This document shows positions 47,401 to 56,600 of a stretch of DNA of 64,000 nt, piece after piece. The translations under genes and the position numbers were made by a program. Each line of letters opens with the position of its first letter. Positions within the stretch are counted from its first letter, which is position 1. The DNA comes from Parabacteroides sp. TM07-1AC. Its GTDB lineage: Bacteria > Bacteroidota > Bacteroidia > Bacteroidales > Tannerellaceae. Location of the stretch: NCBI RefSeq assembly GCF_003480915.1, contig NZ_QUKD01000005.1, positions 366,152-430,151 on the forward strand. Reading direction: 5' to 3'. Below the pieces are notes generated by a model. That model ran no database searches and was not told the origin of the DNA. It was given only the letters and a program-made list of their open reading frames with translations.

Positions 47401-47791
47401 CTGGCGTCCGCCCTTGCAATGGACGGCTACGACGAATGCTAATTATTACGGAAAATACATCCGTTCGGCTTATGTGATAAAAAGCGGTAACGGCAGCCAG
47501 ACAGCAACCTGGAAGATCCCTGTACCTGCCGAAGGACAGTATGATGCTTATTATTATGTCAGCAAGAACAACGAAATGCGGTATAACGACCGTGCCCAGG
47601 GTGAGTACCGTTTCAAGGTAAGACAGGGAGAAGAAACGGAGGATGCTTATATCGACCTCCGCAAAGCGAATGAGGGATGGGAACAGTTGGGCGTCTATTA
47701 TTTTGTAGCCGATACTGCTTACATTGTCCTGTCAAACGAATGCAAATTAAGAAGTGTAACGGCGGATGCCGTCAAACTGGTAAAACGTTAA
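44474..47791 (+). CDS. ABC-2 permease fused to a peptidase-M1-like domain (no HExxH) and a golvesin-like domain
   Basis: A 1105-residue membrane protein. Residues 1-265 hold about six membrane segments of an ABC-2 type permease. A long extracytoplasmic region follows: a part (about 290-720) resembling the M1 aminopeptidase-like domains fused to ABC permeases in Bacteroidota, including NRFSVIEVPVQFSTYTRAWS. No HExxH zinc motif is present anywhere, so catalysis by the usual mechanism is excluded. The last 120 residues (WTATTNANYYGKYIRSAYVIKSGNG...DAVKLVKR) resemble the golvesin C-terminal beta-sandwich, often carbohydrate- or wall-related. It is the membrane partner of the preceding ATPase; TolC follows after 19 bases. 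Confidence 0.8.
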   Translation: MSFINNIQSVAKYESKILIRSWFFKVFTVLAILILGFFDFGMLVADNGGGMWMLKALPSNLPYLNLLLLNTGQAVICIFLASEFLKRDKKLDTSEVFYVRPLSNAEYVIGKIWGNLRVFLILNLIVMGMALIFNLITSGMAVDWGAYLLYFFLISIPTLVFIIGLSIFLMLVLKNQALTFIILLGYIGLTLFYISDKFYYLFDYMAYSLPLVKSTIVGFTNWETVLNHRAIYFFAGLAFIFFTIFLFRRLPNSSRSNYPWLFLSLCMLSISGAAGYKHVHSILGQGETRALYTEINNKYVHTPKMIIEQYDISLEQQPETFVSEVTMKGLALEPATVFTFCLNPGLQVQEIKRGGNNLDFKRDNQILLVDFGQEIIPGDTVTFSVKYGGKIDSKFCYLDIPAEVLQKEYRDFLFNIDKQYVFQTEDYLLFTPETYWYPRPGTAYSNVSPDWQQTYFSKFGLQVKPLPGLTPLSQGEGVKEEDGSYSFAPEYPVQAISLIVGKYKQQSLESDSTLYSIWHIEGNDYYTATFDSILDTIPSFVRNMRENLERTYRLSYPFNRFSVIEVPVQFSTYTRAWSQAQETVQPEMVLFPEKGCVFGQLDVDKAWRNQMKWSKRGGREITEEEAKIRALNNFFWIFQRSEGNYNFSSAGRGNYNISSQSNPYFLFPQLYNYRYNIFSPDWPVANTAIELYLQKKSDNYGWERDINGISNNEKASLLMEKQGFKELLANVEYRDLLENIVSLKIYRLFADPEISIGVNAFRDSVYALLEQNTFRNIQFESLLDTLGNISHTDIRSGLSEWLHPTPLPYYSLGRPDVTRITNRGQEVFVLRMQVSNNSDHDGIVHIDIQGVGRRDQNNIDPRTSRKIPLAAHQTKELVSVWEEAPRDVAVNTLISGNLPSVINQPVGNIKQERRQTIDTEGDFIVSASSQDIGGEIIVDNEDTTLFVLSEPDVVGMLPKWLDKVEDTSFKYSGVSDWRPPLQWTATTNANYYGKYIRSAYVIKSGNGSQTATWKIPVPAEGQYDAYYYVSKNNEMRYNDRAQGEYRFKVRQGEETEDAYIDLRKANEGWEQLGVYYFVADTAYIVLSNECKLRSVTADAVKLVKR

Positions 47792-47810
47792 TCATTAAAA
47801 GTCTACTTAT

Positions 47811-49307
47811 ATGCAAAGAGAGTTATTATGGATGAAAAAGATGGTTCTTACGGTCCTGGTCCTGTTGGGAGTGCCGTTGGCATCTCACGGGCAGTTGTCG
47901 CTGACCATCGAGAAAGCGTTGGATATTGCGGAAGAGAACAGTCCTACTTTGCGCCGTTCGCATATGAACCTGGAACGGTATCAGGAGACGCTGGTGGCTC
48001 AGCGGGCTTCCCTCAAATCCAAGTTTTCCCTGAACCTGAATCCGGTGGGATATGAGAAGAACCGCCGTTTTGATAATCGTTTGTCACAATGGTATACCAA
48101 TGAGTCATTTACATCAAGCGGAACTTTCCGGGTCGACCAGCCTATCTTATGGACGGATGGAGAGATTTCTTTGATCAATACGTTCGGCTGGCAGGATAAT
48201 AACTCCAATATCGACGGTGATAAGAATAGTAATAAGGCGTTCAATAATAATCTGTATCTGCAACTGTCCCAACCGATCTTCACTTATAACAAGCGGAAGA
48301 TGGAACTGAAGCAGATAGAATACGATTATGAGAATGCCAATATCAGTTATGCCTTGCAGCGCCTGAATACGGAAAAAGATATCACGAATCAGTTCTATAA
48401 TGTGTATATGGCTCAGAGCCAGCTGGCTATTACCCGCGAAGAGTTGGTAAATGCCCAGCAAAGCTATGATATCATCAAAAATAAGGTAGAGGCAGACCTG
48501 GCAGCCAAAGATGAACTGTTCCAGGCGGAGCTGAACCTGGCTACTGCCCGGTCTTCAGTCGAAGAACAGCAGGTATCCCTTGAAAATGCCAAGGATAAGT
48601 TGAAACAAACTTTGGGAATGAGTTTGGATGAGGACCTGATGGTCTTTGCAGAGATAGAGGTCAGACCGATCGATGTCAACCTGCAACAGGCAATCTCCCA
48701 CGGTCTGCAATCGCGCCTGGAACTTCGCCAGCGGGAAATCGAGAGCGACGAACTCGGTTTTGATATGATCAAGACAAAAGCATTGAATGAGTTTAAAGGA
48801 GATATATCCGTCTCTTTTGGTCTGATCGGCGATAATAAACGTTTTGATAAGATCTATGAGAACCCGACGCAGAATCCGCGGGTAGCTATCAGCTTTACGG
48901 TACCTATCTTTGACTGGGGAGAAAAGAAAGCCCGTATTCGTGCGCAGAAAGTAGCGCAGAATATCAATAAACTCGACTTCCACGAAGACAAGGTGGATAT
49001 CGAACTGAATATCCGCCAGGTATGGCGTAACCTGGAAAATCTTCGTACGCAGATAAAAATAGCTGAACAGAACGTGACGAATGCCCAGTTGACGTACGAC
49101 CTGAACCTGACCCGTTACCGGGAAGGCGATCTGACCGGTATGGAAATGAGCCAGTTCCAGACACAGCTGTCGAATAAGAAGATTTCTTATACCCAGGCGC
49201 TTATCAATTATAAGATTGAATTATTGAATCTTAAAATACTCTCTTTGTACGATTTCGAGCAGAATACTCCGATCGTTCCGATGAAAGACTTAATATCAGA
49301 AAAATAA
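47811..49307 (+). CDS. TolC-family outer-membrane channel protein
   Basis: A 498-residue outer-membrane efflux protein. The signal peptide is best read from the second Met (MKKMVLTVLVLLGVPLASHG, ATG at 47832), though the ATG at 47811 gives a usable longer start. Two long coiled-coil repeats of the TolC family are visible (LTIEKALDIAEENSPTLRRSHMNLERYQETL; LNTEKDITNQFYNVYMAQSQLAITREELVNAQQSYDIIKNKVE; the second half with VDIELNIRQVWRNLENLRTQIKIAEQNV). It is expected to form the trimeric tunnel for the adaptor and RND proteins encoded just downstream. The gap to the adaptor gene is six bases. Confidence 0.92.
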   Translation: MQRELLWMKKMVLTVLVLLGVPLASHGQLSLTIEKALDIAEENSPTLRRSHMNLERYQETLVAQRASLKSKFSLNLNPVGYEKNRRFDNRLSQWYTNESFTSSGTFRVDQPILWTDGEISLINTFGWQDNNSNIDGDKNSNKAFNNNLYLQLSQPIFTYNKRKMELKQIEYDYENANISYALQRLNTEKDITNQFYNVYMAQSQLAITREELVNAQQSYDIIKNKVEADLAAKDELFQAELNLATARSSVEEQQVSLENAKDKLKQTLGMSLDEDLMVFAEIEVRPIDVNLQQAISHGLQSRLELRQREIESDELGFDMIKTKALNEFKGDISVSFGLIGDNKRFDKIYENPTQNPRVAISFTVPIFDWGEKKARIRAQKVAQNINKLDFHEDKVDIELNIRQVWRNLENLRTQIKIAEQNVTNAQLTYDLNLTRYREGDLTGMEMSQFQTQLSNKKISYTQALINYKIELLNLKILSLYDFEQNTPIVPMKDLISEK

Positions 49308-49313
49308 TCAGCC

Positions 49314-50375
49314 ATGAAACAATATAATCATACCCTTGTATCTCTTTTATTACTTGCCGTAATAACAACCGGTTGTAACAACCAGCCGCAAAATGCTCCC
49401 AGCGATATCGCCACGCCGGTATCCGTGAAGGAGTTGAAAAAAGGTTCTATCAGCAAACTGATCAACACGACCGGAACGGCACAGCCAACTTATGGTGTCG
49501 ATCTCAATTCAGAGATGAGCGGTTTGTATAAATTGCAGGTGAATCCCAAGACGGGAAAACCGTTTAAGTTGGGTGACCTGGTTGCAAAAGGACAGTTGAT
49601 CATCCGTCTGGAAGATAAGGAATATGAAAATGGTATCGCCATAGATGCGAAAGAACTGAGTCTGGAGATAGCCGAGCAGGAACAGACGAAACAAAAGGCT
49701 CTTTATGAAAAAGGCGGTGTGACACTGAGTGAAATGCGTAACACCGAAGTGAAGGTGACCAATGCCCGCTATGACCTGGAGAATGCCAAACTCAACCTGG
49801 AGAAGATGAATGTGAAAGCGCCTTTCGACGGGGTTATCGTCAATCTGCCTCATTATACGACAGATGTAAGGGTAGAGCAGGGAAAACCGATGGTCGGGTT
49901 GATGGATTATGCTCGGATGTATATGGATGTCAATCTGCCGGAGAGTGCTATCAGCTATGTGAAAGCCGATCAGCCGGTGTTTATCACACATTACACGTTG
50001 CCGGAAGATACGTTGAAAGCCGTGATCAGTGAGCTGTCTCCGGCTATCAGCACGGAAACCCGTACCTTCAAAGGGAAGATATTGATCCAGAACAGTGGCA
50101 TGAAACTGCGTCCGGGTATGTTTGTCAAGGCGGATATTGTGGTAGACCGTGCCGATAGTGCCATTATCATACCGAAAGATGTCGTACAATCCAACCGTCG
50201 CCGCAAATATGTGTTCATTGTAGACAAGAACACGGCCATTCTGCGGAATATCAAGACCGGATTGGAAGATGAAGATAATATCGAAGTACTGGAAGGATTA
50301 AAGGAAAACGACAATCTTGTTGTCAAAGGCTTCGAGACATTGAAGGAGAATAGCAAAGTGAAGGTACAAAAATAG
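49314..50375 (+). CDS. RND/HlyD-type periplasmic adaptor lipoprotein
   Basis: A 353-residue membrane fusion protein. The N-terminus is a lipoprotein signal with lipobox ITTGC, anchoring it in a membrane. The layout is that of RND adaptors: barrel-sandwich (lipoyl) halves around a short coiled coil (QKALYEKGGVTLSEMRNTEVKVTNARYDLENAKLNLEKMNVKAPFDGVIVNLP), a beta-barrel and a membrane-proximal domain (DVVQSNRRRKYVFIVDKNTAILRNIKTGLEDEDNIEVLEGL). It bridges TolC and the inner-membrane pumps. The next gene begins 160 bases later, after an unusual repeat. Confidence 0.92.
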   Translation: MKQYNHTLVSLLLLAVITTGCNNQPQNAPSDIATPVSVKELKKGSISKLINTTGTAQPTYGVDLNSEMSGLYKLQVNPKTGKPFKLGDLVAKGQLIIRLEDKEYENGIAIDAKELSLEIAEQEQTKQKALYEKGGVTLSEMRNTEVKVTNARYDLENAKLNLEKMNVKAPFDGVIVNLPHYTTDVRVEQGKPMVGLMDYARMYMDVNLPESAISYVKADQPVFITHYTLPEDTLKAVISELSPAISTETRTFKGKILIQNSGMKLRPGMFVKADIVVDRADSAIIIPKDVVQSNRRRKYVFIVDKNTAILRNIKTGLEDEDNIEVLEGLKENDNLVVKGFETLKENSKVKVQK

Positions 50376-50395
50376 AAAAATGTGAAACATTTTTC

Positions 50396-50500
50396 AGTTG
50401 ACAGATGACAGTTGACAAGTGACAGTTGGGCTTCGCGTTCGGTAAATAAATCGGCTGGAAGCCGACATAACTGTCAACTGTCACTTGTCAACTGTCAACT
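50396..50500. repeat. Intra-operon inverted repeat built of TGACAGTT units
   Basis: CAGTTGACAAGTGACAGTTG (50409-50428) is the exact reverse complement of 50475-50494. Both arms are themselves built of TGACAGTT/TGACAAGT-like units, and a nested stem GGCTTC/GAAGCC (50429-50434, 50458-50463) lies inside. It fills the gap between the adaptor and first RND genes. It could form a large RNA hairpin that tunes expression of the downstream genes, or be a mobile repeat. Confidence 0.7.
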
Positions 50501-50535
50501 TTTGAAATGGCTCACTTTTGATAAATAATGAATAT

Positions 50536-53500
50536 ATGAAGAACATTGTCAAATTTGCAGTAAGCAATCCGGTCACAATCTGTATGGTCGTACTGGCAAT
50601 TCTGTTGCTGGGAAAGATATCGTACGATCAGTTGAGTGTGGACCTGCTGCCCGACCTGAATAATCCCCGGCTGTTTATCGAGCTGAAAGCCGGCGAACGT
50701 CCGCCGGAAGAGATAGAGAAGCAGTTCGTCAAAAATATGGAGTCGATGGCGATCCGGCAAAGCGATGTGACACAGGTTTCGTCGGTAGTCAAGGCCGGTT
50801 CGGCCCGTATCACCGTGGAATATACCTGGACGAAAGACATGGATGAGGCTTTCCTCGATTTGCAGAAAGCGATGAATCCGTTTTCCCAGAATAAAGATAT
50901 TACCGAGCTGAAGATCACGCAACACGATCCCAACCAGTCGCCGGTTATCCTGATCGGTTTGTCCCATCAGACGATAACAGATATGGCGGAGCTGCGGAAA
51001 GTGGCTGAGAGTTATATCCGGAACGAACTGATCCGGTTGGAAGGCGTTGCTGAAGTTACTTTGTCCGGTCAGGAGGAAAATACCCTGATCATACAGACCG
51101 ATCCGTATAAACTGGATGCTTTCGGATTGAAGATAGAAGATATTGCCTCCCGTATCGAGGCGAACAACCAAAGTATATCCGGCGGCCGTGTCAGCGAGCT
51201 GGGGTTGCAGTATTTGGTAAAAAGCTCCAGTCTGTTCGGCTCGGAGGCTGATTTTGAAAATCTGATCGTCGGCTATAAGCCTGTGACGAAGCAGGAGACG
51301 GCAGCAAATGCCTCTCAGAATACAGGGACGGATGCTGCGGCAGACAAGGCTCCGCTTTTCCTGCGGGAAGTCGCTACCGTTCAATTTGAGAATGCGCGTC
51401 CCGATAATATCGTCCGCATCAACGGACAACGGAGTATCGGGCTTTCCATCTATAAGGAAATGCGTTATAATACGGTCAAGGTGGTGGATGGCGTATCCCG
51501 TCAGCTGGCTGTTATCGAACAGGCGTTGCCCGGATATCATTTTAAGGTGATAACCAATCAGGGGACGTTTATCAAGAATGCGATCGGAGAGGTGAAGGAG
51601 AGTGCAGTCCTGGGTATTATCCTGGCTGTCATCATCCTGTTTGTTTTCCTTCGCCGGTTCGGAACTACATTGATTGTCAGTATGGCTATTCCGATCTCGA
51701 TCGTGGCGACTTTCAATCTGATGTTCTTCAACGGACTTACGCTGAATATAATGACGCTCGGAGGATTGGCACTGGGAGCCGGGATGTTGGTGGATAATGC
51801 CATTGTGGTTATCGAAAGCATCTTCCGGAACCAGGAGAGAGGCGTACCTGTGAGGGAAGCGACCATTACAGGAACTTCCGAGGTGGCGGGGGCGGTGATC
51901 GCTTCGACGCTGACTACGATCGTGGTGTTCCTGCCGATCGTCTATCTGCACGGGGCTTCGGGCGAATTGTTCAAGGACCAGGCATGGACGGTGACGTTCT
52001 CGCTGGTATCGTCGCTGTTTGTGGCGATATTGGTGATACCGATGTTGTATGATCGGTTGGTCGGTAAGGGCGGTTCGCGAACCGCCCTTACGGAAGGGGC
52101 TGCTCTTCCGACTGTGGCAGCCTCATCGAAAGGCCTTCAGATGACAGGATATAGTCGCCTCTTGCGCAAGCTGATCAGTCATCGCTGGCTGGTTATCGGA
52201 GCGGCTGTCGGGCTGATGGTCGTAACGGTTTTCCTGTTGCCGTTTATTGGGACGGAGTTTATGCCGCGGACGGAAAGCAAGGCGTTTACCGTCCTGGTGA
52301 AAATGCCGGAAGGAACGCGGCTGGAACGTACTGCCTCGGCTGTCGACAATCTGGAACAGCTGCTTTATGCCATTACGGGAGATAGCCTGTCGACCGTTTA
52401 CAGCCATATAGGTGAAGGAAGCGGTTCGGAAAATGCTATTTTCGAAGGCGAGAATACGGCAATGATGAAAGTGATCCTTTCTCCCGCCTGTCCGGTATCA
52501 CCGGAAGCGGTGATCGAACAGCTGGTACGTACGGCGGAGAATCCGGACGGACTGGAGCTGACTATCAAGCAGGAAGAAAACTCACTGAGTTCGTTGCTGG
52601 GCAGCGAAGGAGCCCCTATCGTTGTCGAGGTGAGAGGAGAGGAGCTGGACGAGATAGCCGCTATTACAGAAGAAGTGAAGAACCGGATGCAGGATGTTTC
52701 CGGCCTTTATAATATCCTATCGTCTATCGAAGACGGTGCCCCTGAGATCACCGTCTCCATCGACCGGACGATGGCAGGTATCAATAACCTGAGCGTATCG
52801 ACTGTAATCGAACAGTTGAAACAGCAGCTGGGTGGGAAGGAGGCGGGAAAGATGGAATACCGCGGAGAGATGCGCGATATCATTATTAAAGTACCTGATA
52901 TCCCTCTCGGTGCCTTGGGCGACCTGGTCATCAGGAATGGCGAGCAGCAATTCCGTCTGCGTGAGATAGCGACCCTGGAAGAATCGCAGGCTCCGAAAGA
53001 GATCTACCGGCGCAACCAGAACCGCATCAGTAAAGTGATGGCGAATATGGATACAGGTAAATCGCTCGATAAGCTGGCGGAAGAGATCCGCCGGTCGGTC
53101 AAGGATATTGAATTGCCTAACAATTATTCCATCACCGTAACGGGAGAAGAGGAAAAACGACAGGAGTCGATGAACAGCCTGCTGTTCGCCCTTGCCTTGT
53201 CGGTTATCCTGGTTTATATGGTGCTGGCATCGCAGTTCGAATCGCTCTTGCATCCGTTCACGATCCTGTTAACCATTCCCTTGGCGGTAGTCGGTGCTAT
53301 CCTGCTGTTTTTCCTGACAGGGACAACGATCAATATGATGGGTGTGATCGGTGTCGTGATGCTGGTCGGTATTGCCGTGAACAACTCGATCATCCTGGTG
53401 GACCGTATCAACCAGCTGAAGACGGATCGCGACCTGACCGATGCGATTGTCGAAGCAGGCCAGCAACGTATCCGGCCGATCATCATGACAACGCTGACCA

Positions 53501-53682
53501 CTATCCTGGCATTGTTCCCGATGACGTTCAGTTTCGGTGAAGGGGCTTCGCTCCGTTCGCCGATGGCAATAGCCGTGATCGGCGGGTTGCTGACGTCTAC
53601 TTTAATGAGTTTGATGGTCATTCCATGTGTATATTATATTTTGGAGAAGGTGAAAACGGGCTTAATGAATAGAAGAGCATGA
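50536..53682 (+). CDS. RND-type efflux permease (AcrB-like), with an in-frame palindromic insert
   Basis: A 1048-residue inner-membrane pump of the RND superfamily. The start is the ATG at 50536 (KNIVKFAVSNPVTICMVVLAILLLG). Twelve membrane segments in two repeats with two large periplasmic loops are evident. TM4 holds GAGMLVDNAIVVIESIFRNQ, with one of the two AcrB Asp residues replaced by Asn; the second half has GVIGVVMLVGIAVNNSIILVDRINQL. Residues around 510-519 (KGGSRTALT) come from a 28-bp perfect palindrome at 52064-52091, in the cytoplasmic linker between TM6 and TM7. It overlaps the next RND gene by four bases (ATGA). Confidence 0.93.
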   Translation: MKNIVKFAVSNPVTICMVVLAILLLGKISYDQLSVDLLPDLNNPRLFIELKAGERPPEEIEKQFVKNMESMAIRQSDVTQVSSVVKAGSARITVEYTWTKDMDEAFLDLQKAMNPFSQNKDITELKITQHDPNQSPVILIGLSHQTITDMAELRKVAESYIRNELIRLEGVAEVTLSGQEENTLIIQTDPYKLDAFGLKIEDIASRIEANNQSISGGRVSELGLQYLVKSSSLFGSEADFENLIVGYKPVTKQETAANASQNTGTDAAADKAPLFLREVATVQFENARPDNIVRINGQRSIGLSIYKEMRYNTVKVVDGVSRQLAVIEQALPGYHFKVITNQGTFIKNAIGEVKESAVLGIILAVIILFVFLRRFGTTLIVSMAIPISIVATFNLMFFNGLTLNIMTLGGLALGAGMLVDNAIVVIESIFRNQERGVPVREATITGTSEVAGAVIASTLTTIVVFLPIVYLHGASGELFKDQAWTVTFSLVSSLFVAILVIPMLYDRLVGKGGSRTALTEGAALPTVAASSKGLQMTGYSRLLRKLISHRWLVIGAAVGLMVVTVFLLPFIGTEFMPRTESKAFTVLVKMPEGTRLERTASAVDNLEQLLYAITGDSLSTVYSHIGEGSGSENAIFEGENTAMMKVILSPACPVSPEAVIEQLVRTAENPDGLELTIKQEENSLSSLLGSEGAPIVVEVRGEELDEIAAITEEVKNRMQDVSGLYNILSSIEDGAPEITVSIDRTMAGINNLSVSTVIEQLKQQLGGKEAGKMEYRGEMRDIIIKVPDIPLGALGDLVIRNGEQQFRLREIATLEESQAPKEIYRRNQNRISKVMANMDTGKSLDKLAEEIRRSVKDIELPNNYSITVTGEEEKRQESMNSLLFALALSVILVYMVLASQFESLLHPFTILLTIPLAVVGAILLFFLTGTTINMMGVIGVVMLVGIAVNNSIILVDRINQLKTDRDLTDAIVEAGQQRIRPIIMTTLTTILALFPMTFSFGEGASLRSPMAIAVIGGLLTSTLMSLMVIPCVYYILEKVKTGLMNRRA
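52064..52091. repeat. REP-like palindrome, copy 1 (in frame in RND gene 1)
   Basis: A perfect 28-bp palindrome whose half is GTAAGGGCGGTTCG. It is read through in frame as GKGGSRTALT. Confidence 0.8.
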
Positions 53683-56600
53683 ACTTTTTACTACATAGAA
53701 GAATAACGATCTGCATGTTGTTTATAGCACTGACCATGCTCGGTTACGTGTCGTATAAACAACTGCCGGTAGAGTTATTGCCCAACGCGGAACTGCCGAC
53801 CCTGTTTGTCCAGGTATCCTCACAGCAGGATATGGATCCTTCGTATGTGGAGTCGGAAGTAATCATCCCGCTGGAAGGGGCGATCAGTTCGATCGGTGGT
53901 GTGAATAAGATAGAATCGAACGTCGACAGTCGCCAGTCTTCCATACAGGTCGATTTTAAGAATACGGTGAACTTCAAGATCACTTCCCTTCGTTTGCAGG
54001 AGAAGGTGAATGAGCTGGCTGCTACTTTCCCCGAAGGTTTTACGGTGCAGTTGCAGAAGGTGGATATCAGCCAATTGGCGAACAACTTCATGGTTCTGCA
54101 GGTACGCGGTTCGGGAGGCATCGACCGGGTGAGGAATATCGTGGATAAAGAGATTCGTACCGATCTGGAGAATGTCGACGGGGTGGCATCCGTAAATATC
54201 TACGGCGGACGGGAGAAAGCGATCGAGATACGGTTGAATCCGGAAGCCTGCAAAGCCCTCAACCTTACACCGTCTTCCATCAGTAGCCTGCTGACACAAA
54301 ATACACAGGATAAAGCCTTTGTCGGTTTTGCGAATGAGTCGGACAGCAAGTATTTTATCCATGTCAACGCACTTTATACGAAAGTATCCGATCTGGAGAA
54401 TATCGTGGTTGCTCCCGGTCCGGTGCTGTTGAAAGATGTTGCTACCGTTTTCTTCGACCTGAAAGAGGAGACTTCCTATAGTCGTGTGAACGGGAAAGAT
54501 GCCGTCTCTGTCGCCTTGATGAACGATTCGCAGGCGAACCTGATCGACTTGTCTCACCGTGCCATCGAAGCAATCGACCGGCTGAACGAGAAGTTGGCTT
54601 ATCTGGACGTGGAGGTCGTGGTGCAGGAGAATACGGCGGAAACCATGGAGAACAATATCAACCAGATCATCAACCTCGCCCTGGTGGGCGGTTTGCTGGC
54701 GGTACTGATTCTGTGGCTGTTCCTGAAGAACTTGAGGCTGGTATTCTTTATCGCTCTTTCGATACCTATCTCGGTGTATACGGCATTCAATTTCTTTTAT
54801 GCGTTCGGGATAACGATCAACAGCCTGACGCTGGTCGGTATGGCACTCGCGATCGGCATGCTGCTGGATAATAGTGTCGTCGTGCTGGAAAATATCTATC
54901 GCCTGTCGGCATCCGGTTGTACGCCTGAACGTTCTGTAACGCAAGGAACGAAGGAGGTATGGCGTTCAATTGTGGCGGCAACGTTGACGACGGTCACAGT
55001 CTTCCTGCCGTTCGTCTTTTCCGATAACTTTATGATCAAGCTGATCGGTCATCATATCGGTGTGTCGATCATCTCTACCCTGACGATATCCCTGTTTGTC
55101 GCCTTGCTTTTCATTCCGATGGCGACCTATGTATTGCTCTGTAGGGGGAATCGGAGGGATGGTAAGGGCGGTTCGCGAACCGCCCCTACGGCCGACAATG
55201 TCTTTTACCAAAAGGTCTCTATCACCCAGCGTCCTGTCCAGATTTATCTGGTTTTCCTGAAAACCTGTATGCGTAATCCGGGCGTGACGATTTTCGGTGC
55301 GATTATCCTTTTGTTTGTCACCCTGATTCTTTCCATCACATTGAATGTGCAGGGAATGAAGGAAGTCAATACCGACCGCATCAATGTCTATGTGACCATG
55401 CAGACAGGCAGTACGCTGGATAATGCGGATAAACTGGTACGGGTGATTGAAGAGCGGCTCGATAGTTTCCCCGGCAGGAAAGAACTGATCAGCCGTATCA
55501 ATGAGAAAAACGCCGTTCTAACACTCACCTTTACCGACGATTTTGTGAAAAAGGGAGGCGATAAGATGGCTGAACAGAAAGCGTCTATCCAGAGTACTTT
55601 GTCGAATATACAGGGAGCTGAGATTTCCGTCGACGAAGCTGTAGGCGGCAGTGGAGGAGGTGGTGGCGGATCGGCCATGGCCGGTTTGGGTAACTTTATG
55701 CGTTTGCTGGGGATCGGGGATAACCGGGAGCGGATCGTGATAAAGGGAGCCGATTTCGATGTGATGCAATTGGTGGCGGAAGATCTCCGTTATTATCTGG
55801 ACGAACAGGAGTTTATCCGCCATTCGCGTGTCTCCTATAACCGTCGCCAGCCGGAAATACATTTGGATTTCGATCCTATCCTGCTGACTTCTTATGAAAT
55901 CACCCGTACCAATATCTCATCCGGGTTGGCTGCGCTCAATCCCGAATATTCTTCCGGTACTTCTTTCAAGATAGGAGAGGATACCTATGATATCATCATC
56001 CGTAACGATATCCCCGAAGAAGAGCAGGAGCTGGAAGAGGCAGAAGAGGAAAATACCGATACTGCCCGGAAAGAAAAGACGGTCGACGACTTGCGCCGTG
56101 TGCAGATACAGAATGCCAACGGTGGCCTGCATAACTTGCAGGATCTGGCATCTGTCAATTATGGACGGGGACGCTCCCGTATCATGCGTGTCAATCAGGA
56201 CAAGCAGATCGAAGTTTTCTATAACTTCTCCAAAGATGTGGAATCGTCGAAAGACCTGCTGGAAGGATACCGTTCGGATATCGACCAACTGGTTTCCAAT
56301 TATAACCTGCCTGCAGGGGTTGCCGTAGAGGTCTTCCATGAAGAGGATGAGTTTGCCGATTTCAAGTTCCTGATATTGGCAGCTTTTATTCTGATCTTTA
56401 TGATACTGGCTTCTGTCTTCGAATCGCTTGTAACACCTTTTGTATTGCTTTTCTCTATTCCGCTGGCAGCCATCGGTTCCTTGCTGGCTCTGTTGCTGAC
56501 CAATAACAGTCTGTTGAATGCGAATACGTTGACAGGATTCCTGATCTTGCTGGGAGTGGTAGTGAATAACGGTATCATTCTGATCGATTATTCCAATATT

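Noticed and set aside
43559..47791. Front ABC genes as the sodium/antibiotic NatAB type
   Set aside because: The permease carries a large peptidase-like and golvesin-like extension not found in NatB.
50512..51951. 479-residue minus-strand frame opposite the first RND gene, and similar long antisense frames at 55917-57149 and 57279-58334
   Set aside because: They are shadows of the GC-richer RND and ABC coding sequence, rich in Gln, His and Arg, without domains.
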